A stretch of DNA of 53,697 bases from JAHJQT01 sp964494655 (lineage in GTDB: Bacteria; Patescibacteriota; Minisyncoccia; Portnoybacterales; UBA2143). Where the stretch lies: positions 1 to 53,697 of the forward strand of contig CAZBRM010000002.1 in the NCBI GenBank assembly GCA_964494655.1. Reading direction: 5' to 3'. The position numbers and the translations under genes are program-made. Under the pieces are notes generated by a model. That model ran no database searches. It saw only the letters and a list, made by a program, of their open reading frames with translations, and had not been told where the DNA came from. Shown piece after piece: positions 1-8,168 of this stretch (the stretch's first letter is position 1; the number at the start of each line of letters is the position of its first letter).

Positions 1-130
1 TTTTCTCCCATTCTTTCGAAGATTTTTTTTCTCTTTCTTTTTCAGGTTGAAAAAGTTCTGGCACCTTTAATCTTTCTTCAAAATCAGATTCTGGTTTATA
101 AAGTTTCTTTTTTAATTCTTTTAATTCCAT
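1..130 (-). CDS. Hypothetical protein, N-terminal fragment running off the window edge
   Basis: An ATG at 128-130 on the minus strand opens a frame that stays open to the window edge, giving 43 residues beginning MELKELKKKLYKPESDFEER. The visible part is highly charged (mostly Lys and Glu), has no membrane segment, and looks like a disordered or helical cytoplasmic N-terminus. It follows recO on the same strand with only 5 bases between the recO stop and this start, so it is probably the last visible gene of the argS-ileS-recO run. I do not recognise the family from this fragment, and the rest of the gene lies outside the window. Confidence 0.6.
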   Translation of the reverse strand, partial: MELKELKKKLYKPESDFEERLKVPELFQPEKEREKKSSKEWEK

Positions 131-135
131 TAGTC

Positions 136-675
136 TTATATTAACAAATCAAACTCTTTTTGTAAAAAATGTTTTGAATTTATTTTTTCGTTTAAAATAG
201 ATTGGATAAAATTAAGATTATTATTTTGCTTATTTCCATACCCAAGAAATTCTAACAGTCTATTTTCGAAATTATTAATAATAATTTTAATATCGTTATT
301 TTTTTGATTAATTTCCTGAAAAGAACATAAAACAAGTTGCCAAATTTGATTATCTTTTTCTGGCTCAGGAATTAATTTGTCAATTAGTTCAGATAAATAA
401 AAAGAAACAAATAGAGAAAGCAGATTATTGTGAAGACGAGAAAAACTGTTTATAGTTTCTGCTCCAGTAATAATATCAAATCCTCTAGCCGGAGCAACCA
501 TTAAACAACTATTTAGAAAGAGTTCTAAGTGACCCTTAAGCTTTGCTTGATTCTTACGAACTGACTTGCCCTTAAGTAAAATTTTACCAAATTCTTTAGT
601 ATAAACAGTTATCAACTGGTCAAATTCTCCTAAATTTGATTTTTTAATAATAATTCCCTTAGTTTTATATAACAT
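136..675 (-). CDS. recO: DNA repair protein RecO, short form
   Basis: RecO helps RecF/RecR load RecA onto SSB-coated single-stranded DNA during recombinational repair. The first ~80 residues fit the RecO OB-fold domain: the start MLYKTKGIIIKKSNLGEFD, followed by a strand pattern around TVYTKEFGKILLKGKSVRK, is characteristic. A helical region follows (residues 80-179). The protein is 179 aa, while typical RecO proteins are about 240 aa; the C-terminal part that carries the zinc-binding cysteines in many RecO proteins is missing, and no Cys cluster is visible. Short RecO forms are plausible in reduced CPR genomes. It lies downstream of ileS, separated by an inverted repeat. The RecO call rests mainly on the N-terminal domain. 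Confidence 0.8.
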   Translation of the reverse strand: MLYKTKGIIIKKSNLGEFDQLITVYTKEFGKILLKGKSVRKNQAKLKGHLELFLNSCLMVAPARGFDIITGAETINSFSRLHNNLLSLFVSFYLSELIDKLIPEPEKDNQIWQLVLCSFQEINQKNNDIKIIINNFENRLLEFLGYGNKQNNNLNFIQSILNEKINSKHFLQKEFDLLI

Positions 676-700
676 GTCATTCTAAATTATGTTCCTCTTT

Positions 701-767
701 GTCATTCTGAGGCAAAGCCGAAGAATCTTTGTCTAAATAGATCCTTCGCTTGTTAGCTCAGGATGAC
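701..767. repeat. Imperfect inverted repeat between ileS and recO
   Basis: Two arms, roughly 701-728 and 739-767, are near-complementary: the left arm begins GTCATTCTGAG and continues to GAAGAATCT, while the reverse complement of the right arm begins GTCATCCTGAG and continues to GAAGGATCT. The ~10-nt spacer is TTGTCTAAATA-like. The last base of the right arm is the first base of the ileS stop codon (TAG, 767-769 on the minus strand). The pattern GTCATTCTGAG...GAAGAATCT resembles a palindromic intergenic element seen dispersed in many unrelated genomes. No other copy is obvious in this window. In RNA it would fold into a long hairpin in the ileS-recO spacer. Confidence 0.75.
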
Positions 768-3634
768 TACTTTTTAATTCCAAGCCAAATTTTTTTATTA
801 TCTAAATCAATTTGTTTTTCAATTAAATATTTTTGCTTTGTTTTTGGTTTAAGTTCTAATTTCTTAGCACTTATATCTTCCTTAATCTCTTTTTCTTGTT
901 TTTTTATAATCCTCTCTAAATCAGAATCAACTGAGTAATATAGATTAATTAATTGACCAGGATTTAAACCTGCATCTTTACGCATACCTTGAACAAGACG
1001 AACTAAATCTCTTACTAATCCTTCTTTTTTTAATTCTACAGTAATCTTAATATCTAGTTTGATATTTTTTCCAAAAACAACTTCTTTTACATTTACTTCT
1101 TCTTTTATTAATTCAGTTAGTTCTTTATTTTGAACAATTAACTTATTATTAATTGTTAATTTATTTAACGGTTGCCTCACTTTAATTCCAGCTTTAGCTC
1201 TTTGAGCTAAAGCTTCAGCAGCTATCTGCCTTGTTTGATCCATCTCTTCTTCTAATTGTTTATCAATTAATTTTTCTTTTGGCTTTGGATAATCATCTAG
1301 ATGAACTGATTGAGAGTCTTTATTGCTTTTCATCTTTTGGTAAATTTCTTCAGTAATAAAAGGAACAAAAGGAGCAGCTAATTTAGATAGATTAAATAAA
1401 ATCCAAAATAAAGTTTGGCTAGCTTCTGCTTTTTCTTTTTTATTCTTAGCTTTCTGTAACCTAGATCTAGAACGACGAATATACCAATTAGAAAGCTGAT
1501 CAACAAAATCATCAATTAGTCGAGCTGCTGTAACTACGTCATATTTATCTAAATTAATTATTACTTGCTTATTAAGAGAATTAAAACAGGAAATAATCCA
1601 TTTATCTAATATATTATTTGATTTAATTGCTTTTGGTTTAAAATCTTTTTCTTTATAAGTATCAAAAAAAACAAAAGAATTTAAAAGAGTACCAAAGAAA
1701 CGCCTATTCTTATTAGTCAAATCTTTAATATCAAATCTCTTAGGCTCACCTGCTTGATTAATAGTATAAAAATACCAACGCAATGTATCTGCTCCATATT
1801 GATCACACATTTTCCAAGGGTCAACTACATTTCCCCAAGACTTAGACATTTTCCTGCCTTTTCTATCAAGAACATGACCAAGACAAATACAATTTTTAAA
1901 AGAATTACCTTCTTCTATTTCTCCAACATGTTCCATTAAAGTGGCAACGGATAATAAGGAATTAAACCAGCCTCTAGTTTGATCTATTGCTTCTGAAATA
2001 AAATCAGCTGGATAATGTTCTTTGAATTTTTTCTTACTATCAGTTCCAAAAGGATAATGCCATTGAGAAAAAGGCATTGATCCTGAATCAAACCAACAAT
2101 CAATCACACTTTTATCTCGAATCATTTGACCACCACATTTACATTTTAACTTAATTTTATCAATAAAAGGACGATGCAAGTCTTTTATATCTACACCTAA
2201 TTCTTTAATACTACCAATACATTTTCTTTGACCACACTTTTCACATTCCCAAATAGGCAGAGGAGTCCCCCAATATCTTTCTCTAGATAAAGCCCAATCA
2301 CAAGCTTGTTTAATAAATACACCAAAGCGTCCATTTTTAATATGATTTGGTTCCCAATAAATTTTATTATTATTAGCTACTAATTCCTTCCGAAGCTTAG
2401 ACATCCCAATAAACCAAGATTCTTTGGCATAATATAGTAAAGGAGTATCGCAACGCCAACAAAAAGGGTAGTCATGTTCATATTTTTCTTCTTTAAAAAG
2501 CAATCCACTTTTCTTCAAATAATTTAATATTTTATCTTCTATTTCTTTGTCTTTAACAAATTTACCTAATAAATCATACTTAGCTAAATCTTTCAGAAAA
2601 TACCCTTTTTCATCAACTGTATGGATTTCGGGTAAACCAACTTCTTTGCCTAATTTATAATCTTCTTCTCCATACATCACTGCTGTATGAACAACTCCAG
2701 TCCCATCCTCAGTACTAACAAAATTAGCTGGAACTATATAGTGAGCCTTTTTACCACTCTTTTTAACTGACTCAATTTCAAATAAAGGCTGATATTCTAC
2801 ATTAACTAAATCACTACCTAAAAATTCATCAACAACCTTATAATCACCATCAATAATTCTTAATCTATTTTTAGCTAAAATATATCTCTTGCCTTGATAA
2901 GCTATTTTAACGTAATTAATTTTTTTTCCTACAGCTAAAGCTACATTGCCTGGTAAGGTCCAAGGCGTTGTAGTCCAAGCTAAAACAATATCATTTTTTT
3001 TAATTTTTTCATTACCCTTGGTAACTTTAAAATTCAAATATACAGAATTATCCCAAACCTTTTTATATCCCTGAGAAACTTCATGACTAGAAAGAACTGT
3101 TTCGCACCTAGGACACTGAGGAACAATTTTAAATCCTTTGAATAATAATCCTTTATCCCAAACTTTTTTAAGAATATACCAAATACTTTCAATATATTCA
3201 TTTTCATAAGTGATATATGGATCTTTCATATCTATCCAAAAACCAATTCTCTTAGTTAGTTCTTCCCATTCATCTTTATATTTCCAAACACTCTTTTTAC
3301 ATTTTTCATTAAATTTAGCAATACCATATTTTTCAATATCATCTTTATTTTTAAAACCAAGCTCTTTTTCCACTTCTAGTTCTACTGGCAAGCCATGAGT
3401 ATCCCAACCTGCTTTTCTATCAACAAAAAATCCCTGCATTGTTTTGTAGCGTGGAATAATATCTTTAAAGACTCTGGCTTCAACATGATGTATCCCTGGA
3501 CGACCATTGGCAGTTGGTGGTCCTTCAAAAAAAACAAATTTCTTTTTGCCTTTATTTTTATTCAATCCTTTTTCAACAATTTTGTTTTTATCCCAGAATT
3601 TTAATATTTTCTCTTCGTTTTTAGCTAAATCCAT
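767..3634 (-). CDS. ileS: Isoleucine--tRNA ligase
   Basis: Class I aminoacyl-tRNA synthetase charging tRNA-Ile with isoleucine in the cytoplasm. The 955-aa length is normal for the family. The HIGH-type signature sits at about residues 47-50 (PPTANGRPGIHH) and the KMSKS loop at about residues 595-599 (GRKMSKSWGN). Between them is the editing (CP1) domain with the TTTPWTLPGN motif near residues 220-230. Paired cysteines (CPRC, CWRC, CEKC) suggest zinc sites. The C-terminal region (VELKKEGLVRDLVRLVQGMR) resembles the eukaryote/archaea-like IleRS2 type rather than the zinc-finger C-terminus of E. coli IleRS; this subtype call is an inference. The start ATG lies 13 bases from the argS stop, so argS and ileS are probably co-transcribed. 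Confidence 0.97.
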   Translation of the reverse strand: MDLAKNEEKILKFWDKNKIVEKGLNKNKGKKKFVFFEGPPTANGRPGIHHVEARVFKDIIPRYKTMQGFFVDRKAGWDTHGLPVELEVEKELGFKNKDDIEKYGIAKFNEKCKKSVWKYKDEWEELTKRIGFWIDMKDPYITYENEYIESIWYILKKVWDKGLLFKGFKIVPQCPRCETVLSSHEVSQGYKKVWDNSVYLNFKVTKGNEKIKKNDIVLAWTTTPWTLPGNVALAVGKKINYVKIAYQGKRYILAKNRLRIIDGDYKVVDEFLGSDLVNVEYQPLFEIESVKKSGKKAHYIVPANFVSTEDGTGVVHTAVMYGEEDYKLGKEVGLPEIHTVDEKGYFLKDLAKYDLLGKFVKDKEIEDKILNYLKKSGLLFKEEKYEHDYPFCWRCDTPLLYYAKESWFIGMSKLRKELVANNNKIYWEPNHIKNGRFGVFIKQACDWALSRERYWGTPLPIWECEKCGQRKCIGSIKELGVDIKDLHRPFIDKIKLKCKCGGQMIRDKSVIDCWFDSGSMPFSQWHYPFGTDSKKKFKEHYPADFISEAIDQTRGWFNSLLSVATLMEHVGEIEEGNSFKNCICLGHVLDRKGRKMSKSWGNVVDPWKMCDQYGADTLRWYFYTINQAGEPKRFDIKDLTNKNRRFFGTLLNSFVFFDTYKEKDFKPKAIKSNNILDKWIISCFNSLNKQVIINLDKYDVVTAARLIDDFVDQLSNWYIRRSRSRLQKAKNKKEKAEASQTLFWILFNLSKLAAPFVPFITEEIYQKMKSNKDSQSVHLDDYPKPKEKLIDKQLEEEMDQTRQIAAEALAQRAKAGIKVRQPLNKLTINNKLIVQNKELTELIKEEVNVKEVVFGKNIKLDIKITVELKKEGLVRDLVRLVQGMRKDAGLNPGQLINLYYSVDSDLERIIKKQEKEIKEDISAKKLELKPKTKQKYLIEKQIDLDNKKIWLGIKK

Positions 3635-3647
3635 ATCTTTTTATATT

Positions 3648-5183
3648 TTACATTTTCTCTGGAGCTGAAATACCCATTATCTCCAGAGTGCTCTTAAGAA
3701 CTATTTTTGTCGCTTTGATTAAATTAATTCTTGCTTGCGCTGTTTTTTTATCTTCATCTAAAACCCTGCAATTTTCATAAAACTTATGAAAAGCATTTGC
3801 TAATTCTATTGAATAATAAGGAAGTCGCTGAACCTGATAATCTCTGGCAATATCTTCAATAATCTCTGGGAATCTAATTAATTGTTTTATAAGATTTATT
3901 TCTTCTTCTTTATTCAAATTTTCAAATAATAATTTTGATTCTTTATTCTCTGTTTTTGCAAGAATACTATGAATCCTTGCATAAGCATACTGAACATAAT
4001 AAACTGGATTTTTGTTTGATTGCTCTTTAGCTAGTTCTAAATCAAAATTCAAATGCGTATCAGCTGACTTCTGTAAAAAGAAAAAGCGAACTGCATCTTT
4101 TCCAACCCTATCTAATAATTCATCCATAAGGACGTAAACACCAGCTCTTTTAGACATTTTCTGCTTTTCGCCTTTATCTAAAATCGTCACAAACTGTAAA
4201 AGAATAATTTGCAACTTATCTTTATAGCCCAACGCCTCAACTCCAGCCATTAAACCAGAAACATCTCCATGATGATCAGCTCCCCAAACATTAATTACCT
4301 TATCAAACTTCTTATTTTCAAATTTATCATTGTGCAAAGCAATATCACCTGCTAAATATGTTTTATTGCCATCTTTTTTAATAACAACCCTATCTCTTTC
4401 ATCTCCAAATTGTTTTGACTTAAACCATTTGGCTTCATCTTGTTTATAAATTAAACCTTTTTCTTGTAAAAAATTCAATATCTTATCAACTTTGCCTGAT
4501 TTATGTAAATCCGACTCAAAAGTCCATTCATCGTATTCAATGCCCATTTTATTAGTTGTTTCTTGAATTAAATCTTTAATAATATTTTTAGCAGCCCATT
4601 GGCCTACCTTAAAAGCGTCTTTTTCTTTATTATTTTTAGCCAATTCATCAATATATTTTCCTTTATACTTTGCCTTATTATCCTTTAAAACGGAATGGCC
4701 TAAAGCAATAATTTGCTGGCCAAAATCATTAATATAATACGCTTTTTCTGTTTTAAACCCGGCTTTTCTTAGAACATTAGCCAAAACATCGCCAAAAGGT
4801 CCACCCCTAGCATTACCGACTGTTAAGGGACCTGTTGGATTAGCAGAAATAAATTCTACCTGTATTTTTTTGCCTTCGCCAATATCTAATTTTCCATAAT
4901 TATCGCCTTTTTCTAATATTTTATCCATCTCTTCTTGAAGCGCTTTTTTGGATAAATAAAAATTAATAAAACCAGGTCCAGCTTTTTCAATTTTTTCAAA
5001 TAAAGCATTATTTTTTAATTTTGAAATTATTTTATCAGGATTAATTTTTGCCTTAAGAGCAATATTAGTAGAAAAATCGCCATGTTCAGCTATAGCCGGA
5101 CGCTCCAACTTAGCTTCCTGTTTAGTAATATCTTTAATTAATTTTTCCATCTTTTCTCTAATCATGTATCCATCATAGCTCAA
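3648..5183 (-). CDS. argS: Arginine--tRNA ligase
   Basis: Class I synthetase attaching arginine to tRNA-Arg. The 511-aa protein has an N-terminal ArgRS additional domain, the HIGH-equivalent region NPTGPLTVGNARGG at about residues 115-128, and the KMSK-type motif (QKMSKRAG) near residue 342. The C-terminal all-helical anticodon-binding (DALR-type) domain contains the usual QYAYARIHSI segment. Two starts are possible: ATG at 5183 (MSYDGYMIREKM) and an in-frame ATG six codons later at 5165 (MIREKMEKL). Neither has a clear Shine-Dalgarno sequence, so the longer form is given. It is first in the run argS-ileS-recO and divergent from smpB. Confidence 0.96.
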   Translation of the reverse strand: MSYDGYMIREKMEKLIKDITKQEAKLERPAIAEHGDFSTNIALKAKINPDKIISKLKNNALFEKIEKAGPGFINFYLSKKALQEEMDKILEKGDNYGKLDIGEGKKIQVEFISANPTGPLTVGNARGGPFGDVLANVLRKAGFKTEKAYYINDFGQQIIALGHSVLKDNKAKYKGKYIDELAKNNKEKDAFKVGQWAAKNIIKDLIQETTNKMGIEYDEWTFESDLHKSGKVDKILNFLQEKGLIYKQDEAKWFKSKQFGDERDRVVIKKDGNKTYLAGDIALHNDKFENKKFDKVINVWGADHHGDVSGLMAGVEALGYKDKLQIILLQFVTILDKGEKQKMSKRAGVYVLMDELLDRVGKDAVRFFFLQKSADTHLNFDLELAKEQSNKNPVYYVQYAYARIHSILAKTENKESKLLFENLNKEEEINLIKQLIRFPEIIEDIARDYQVQRLPYYSIELANAFHKFYENCRVLDEDKKTAQARINLIKATKIVLKSTLEIMGISAPEKM

Positions 5184-5187
5184 AATC

Positions 5188-5215
5188 TTGATTTACTCAA
5201 TACTAATGCTATGCT
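5188..5215 (+). promoter_or_regulatory. Candidate sigma70-type promoter for smpB
   Basis: A -35-like TTGATT at 5188-5193 and a -10-like TATGCT at 5210-5215 are separated by 16 bases. A start site about 7 bases downstream would leave only a short leader of around 8 bases before the smpB ATG at 5230, with no Shine-Dalgarno sequence. It overlaps the argS 5' region on the other strand. Moderate match only. Confidence 0.45.
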
Positions 5216-5229
5216 AAAATTATCTTAAT

Positions 5230-5679
5230 ATGCCTACTCTCACTACTAACCCGCGAGCTAAATTTGATTATCATATCCTGGAAAAATTTGAAGCAGGCAT
5301 TGTTTTATTTGGCCACGAAGCAAAGGCAATCAAAAATAATAGAATGAGTTTAAAGGGCTCTTATGTTACAATAAAAAATGAGGAGGCCTGGCTGATTAAT
5401 ACCCAGATATCTCCTTATCAGCCAAAAAACACGCCTAAAGAATATGATCCAACCCGCTCCAGAAAATTGCTTTTACATAAAAAAGAAATTGACAGTTTAA
5501 TTGGTAAAACAAAACAGAAGGGCTTGACTTTAATGCCTCTGCGGGTTTACACTAAACAAAACAGAATAAAATTAGAATTTGCATTGGCTAAAGGAAAAAG
5601 AAAAACAGATAAACGAGAGAAAATTAAAAAAAGAGAAGTTAATAGAAAAATAGGAAGAGCATTACGAGATAAAGCATAA
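5230..5679 (+). CDS. smpB: SsrA-binding protein SmpB
   Basis: SmpB binds the tRNA-like domain of tmRNA and delivers it to stalled ribosomes for trans-translation. The 149-aa protein shows the SmpB OB-fold core (FDYHILEKFEAGIVLFGHEAKAI, described here in two overlapping parts: residues 13-25 and 22-35) and the conserved SLKGSYVTI and YDPTRSRKLLLHKKEI segments. The C-terminal tail (KGKRKTDKREKIKKREVNR) is the basic helix that enters the mRNA channel. The tmRNA gene begins only 11 bases after its stop codon, so protein and RNA partner are adjacent. Confidence 0.97.
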   Translation: MPTLTTNPRAKFDYHILEKFEAGIVLFGHEAKAIKNNRMSLKGSYVTIKNEEAWLINTQISPYQPKNTPKEYDPTRSRKLLLHKKEIDSLIGKTKQKGLTLMPLRVYTKQNRIKLEFALAKGKRKTDKREKIKKREVNRKIGRALRDKA

Positions 5680-5690
5680 TTTAAACAAAT

Positions 5691-6076
5691 GGGGATGACA
5701 GGCATCGATAAAAGCATAGTTTTTTAATAAGCAAGCCGAGTTCAAAATCTCGTTAAACTTTTGAAAAAAATCTAAGTGCAAACTTGATTTCTAAAGCCAA
5801 AAGCGCAGTAGCTTCGCTATCTGTTGCTCCGGCTTTTGCTACTGCATAAAGTCAGTAGCCATTCGGACTTTCAACTCCTGATAGAAAGCTCTGGGTGTCA
5901 ATTTTTCAGGATAGATAATTAAAATCGCCTTGATTTAGTTATTGAAAATTTAGAGGCAATAACTAAAAATTTTTTGCTTGGTTTTAAGTTTTTAGTTATT
6001 ATGTTAAATCAAGCTAAACTTGTAGAATTATTAAAAAATATCTTTTAGACGGGGGTTCGATCCCCCCTTCTCCACA
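5691..6076 (+). ncRNA. ssrA: Transfer-messenger RNA (tmRNA)
   Basis: The RNA begins GGGGATGACAGGC and ends with a T-arm (GGGGG-TTCGATC-CCCCC, about 6056-6067) followed by CTTCTCC-A. The 5' GGGGATG pairs with the 3' CTTCTCC as a seven-position acceptor stem with one U-U mismatch and one G-U pair. The genome then reads CACA rather than ACCA, so the 3' CCA is probably added enzymatically. The resume codon is most likely GCA at 5778 (TAAGT-GCA-AAC), and the tag frame runs to TAA at 5847-5849. Length (~385 nt), the adjacent smpB and the internal tag frame make the call firm. It acts with SmpB to rescue stalled ribosomes. Confidence 0.95.
5778..5849 (+). other. tmRNA tag-peptide reading frame
   Basis: Starting at GCA 5778, the frame encodes 23 residues, beginning ANLISKAKSAVAS and ending VAPAFATA before TAA. 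The start context (AAGTGCAAAC) matches the usual Ala-Asn beginning of tmRNA tags. The tag is long, hydrophobic and Ala/Ser-rich, ending in Ala-Thr-Ala rather than the common Leu-Ala-Ala. The frame is seen directly; which alanine is the first encoded one is inferred. Confidence 0.8.
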
Positions 6077-6099
6077 TTTGTAAAAACTAAAATAAAACT

Positions 6100-6636
6100 A
6101 TTTATAAGAAAAGATACAATAAAAAAATTTGGCAACCGCGAACTAGAATTAATTATTGGATTAAGATTAGCCCAATTCGGCTAATTGACGATAACAATAA
6201 AAATGTCGGTATCATTGAAACACCAAAAGCGCTTAAAATGGCCCAAGAAAAGGGTCTTGATTTAATTGAAATATCGCCCAACGCTAAACCGCCAGTTTGT
6301 AGAATAATGGATCATGGTAAATATCAATATGAAAAATCAAAAAAAGATAGAAGTCAAAAAACAAATCAAAAAAAGATAGAAATAAAAGGAATTAGAATAA
6401 GCCCAAGAATAGGACAGCATGATTTAGAGTTCAAGGCAAAACAAGCAGAAAAATTTTTAGATAAAGGATATAAAGTTAAAATTGAAATGATATTAAGAGG
6501 CAGAGAAAAATGGCTATTAGAAACGGCTAAAGAAAAAATGAACAAATTTATTGAATTAATATCCGTTGAAATAATTTTTGAACAGGAAATAAAAAAGCAG
6601 CCTAGAGGCTTAATTGTCATTATTGCTAAAGGATAA
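6100..6636 (+). CDS. infC: Translation initiation factor IF-3, probable AUU start
   Basis: IF-3 binds the 30S subunit, prevents premature 50S joining and checks the start codon. The region from the ATG at 6238 encodes MAQEKGLDLIEISPNAKPPV and the C-terminal domain, but the N-terminal domain continues upstream in the same frame: RINYWIKISPIRLIDDNNKN is the classic IF-3 start region. The frame is open back to TAA at 6088-6090 and holds no ATG, GTG, TTG or CTG before 6238. Start candidates are ATT at 6100 and ATT at 6127. E. coli infC is known to use AUU, which supports autoregulation. The 6100 start gives 178 residues, normal for IF-3. It follows tmRNA and precedes rpmI-rplT, the standard infC-rpmI-rplT order. 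Confidence 0.9.
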   Translation: MYKKRYNKKIWQPRTRINYWIKISPIRLIDDNNKNVGIIETPKALKMAQEKGLDLIEISPNAKPPVCRIMDHGKYQYEKSKKDRSQKTNQKKIEIKGIRISPRIGQHDLEFKAKQAEKFLDKGYKVKIEMILRGREKWLLETAKEKMNKFIELISVEIIFEQEIKKQPRGLIVIIAKG

Positions 6637-6639
6637 AAA

Positions 6640-6837
6640 ATGAGAAAACTTAAAACAAATAAAGCATTATTAAAAAGAATTAAAATAACTGGAAAGAAAA
6701 AAATATTAAAAAGAGCTCTACATCAGAGCCATTTTAACGCTAAGGAATCAGGAAACAAAACAAGGCAAAAGAGAAAAACAAGTGAAATATCTTCTGCTGA
6801 CAGAAAAAAAATAAAACAAATACTTCCGAATATTTAA
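6640..6837 (+). CDS. rpmI: 50S ribosomal protein L35
   Basis: A 65-aa very basic protein beginning MRKLKTNKALLKRIKITGKK, the usual L35 pattern (K-T-x-K-a-x-x-K-R-f/i), and containing the HFNAKESGNKTRQKRK segment. It is a structural protein of the large ribosomal subunit. It starts 3 bases after the infC stop; the sequence AAAGGATAAAAA before its ATG offers a weak AAAGGA ribosome binding site inside the end of infC. It is the middle gene of the infC-rpmI-rplT operon. Confidence 0.95.
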   Translation: MRKLKTNKALLKRIKITGKKKILKRALHQSHFNAKESGNKTRQKRKTSEISSADRKKIKQILPNI

Positions 6838-6847
6838 TTTAAAATTT

Positions 6848-7192
6848 ATGACTAGAGTAAAAAGAGGCGTTATGGCTCATAAACGCCGAAAAAAAATAAT
6901 AAAACAGGCTAAAGGATTCAAATGGGGAAGAAAGTCAAAATATAAATTAGCCAAAGATGCGTTAAAACATGCCTGGACTTACGCTTATAGAGACAGGAAA
7001 AGAAAGAAGCGCGACTTTAGGCGTCTTTGGAATATAAAGATAAACGCGGCATCAAGAGAAGAAGGAATAACCTACAGCCGGTTTATTAATAAATTAAAAA
7101 AAGCTAAAATTGAACTTGACAGAAAAATATTAGCTCATTTAGCAGAGAAAAAGCCTAAAATATTTGAAAAGATTATTGAAAAAATAAAATAA
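6848..7192 (+). CDS. rplT: 50S ribosomal protein L20
   Basis: A 114-aa basic protein with the family signature: MTRVKRGVMAHKRRKKIIKQ at the start, then AKGFKWGRKSKYKLAKDALK and YAYRDRKRKKRDFRRLWNIK. L20 binds 23S rRNA early in 50S assembly and in some bacteria represses its own operon. It is last in infC-rpmI-rplT. Its stop codon abuts the holA stop codon on the opposite strand, and its terminator lies inside holA. No Shine-Dalgarno sequence is visible in the 10-base spacer after rpmI (TTTAAAATTT). Confidence 0.97.
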   Translation: MTRVKRGVMAHKRRKKIIKQAKGFKWGRKSKYKLAKDALKHAWTYAYRDRKRKKRDFRRLWNIKINAASREEGITYSRFINKLKKAKIELDRKILAHLAEKKPKIFEKIIEKIK

Positions 7193-8125
7193 TTATATCT
7201 CAGCGATGAGTAAATCTAAGGCCGCAGAACCATCTAAGCGGCCTTTTTTTAATCCTAATTCAATTTTTAATAAATACTTATATATATTTTTTAATTGCTC
7301 TAATCCAAAATTCTTTAATTGTTCTGAACTTTTTTTAATTACAAAAGGATGAAGCCCGCTTAATTTCGCAAGATTATAAAAAGGCGTTTCTTTTTCAATT
7401 AAATCTTTTAATTTAAGCAAAACGCGAATTTGATAAACAAACATAGAAAATAAATAAATTTCATTTTCTCCTTGCTCTAAATGCTCGTGAAGTAAACGAA
7501 AAGCTGTTTTTTTATCTCTTTTAGCTAAAGCATCTAGAGTTTTGAAAATATTAGTATCTATTTTTGACCTAACTAATAAATCGATATCCTGTTCATCAAT
7601 TAATTGCCCTGCCTTATAACTCACCAGTTTATTAAGCTCATTATTTAATTGCCATAAATCACTACCTACATAAGCAACTAATTTTCTCAAGGTTTCATGA
7701 CTAATATTCGCTTTGTTTCTACTGACCTGTTTTTTCAACCAGATTATTAAATCATTATCTGATAAGAGCTTAAATTCTTCAAACATACTTGCCTGGCGTG
7801 TAAGAGAAGGCTTAGTTAATTTTCCTTCTTGATAAATAACAACTATAATATCTTGATTATCTTTAAGTTTATTTTTCTTTATGTATTTTAAAAACTCTTC
7901 TAAAAAATCTTTACTATTTAATATGTTTTCCAAAATAATAAGTTTTTTTTCATCAAACATAGAAATTGATTCAATTCTTTCTCTAACTTTACTAAAATCA
8001 AAATCATTTTCTCTAAAACGCATCAAATTAAACCCAGTTTTATGCTTGGTCTTATATTCCTTAATAACTTCTATTAATTTTTGCCTCAAGCGAAACGTAT
8101 CTTCGCCATAAAGAAGAATAATCAT
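7193..8125 (-). CDS. holA: DNA polymerase III subunit delta
   Basis: The delta subunit of the clamp loader opens the beta clamp so that it can be placed on DNA. The 310-aa protein begins MIILLYGEDTFRLRQKLIEV, a typical HolA N-terminus, and carries the degenerate AAA+ fold (IILENILNSKDFLEEFLKYI, then IVVIYQEGKLTK). The helical collar domain occupies the last ~100 residues (NIFKTLDALAKRDKKTAFRL is the characteristic segment). Its 3' end is convergent with rplT, and codons for the last ~20 residues (GRLDGSAALDL region) also form the rplT terminator hairpin on the other strand. Confidence 0.93.
   Translation of the reverse strand: MIILLYGEDTFRLRQKLIEVIKEYKTKHKTGFNLMRFRENDFDFSKVRERIESISMFDEKKLIILENILNSKDFLEEFLKYIKKNKLKDNQDIIVVIYQEGKLTKPSLTRQASMFEEFKLLSDNDLIIWLKKQVSRNKANISHETLRKLVAYVGSDLWQLNNELNKLVSYKAGQLIDEQDIDLLVRSKIDTNIFKTLDALAKRDKKTAFRLLHEHLEQGENEIYLFSMFVYQIRVLLKLKDLIEKETPFYNLAKLSGLHPFVIKKSSEQLKNFGLEQLKNIYKYLLKIELGLKKGRLDGSAALDLLIAEI
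7218..7250 (+). terminator. Rho-independent terminator of the infC-rpmI-rplT operon, inside holA
   Basis: AAGGCCGC (7218-7225) and GCGGCCTT (7238-7245) form a perfect 8-bp stem with a 12-nt loop, followed by seven T residues on the plus strand (7244-7250). It lies 26 bases past the rplT stop codon and entirely inside the coding region of convergent holA, so the same DNA encodes HolA residues near the C-terminus. The stem is the most GC-rich short stretch in this area. Confidence 0.9.
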
Positions 8126-8168
8126 AATACTCCCATTCTACCAAAAAACTACTAACTTAAAAAGCCAC

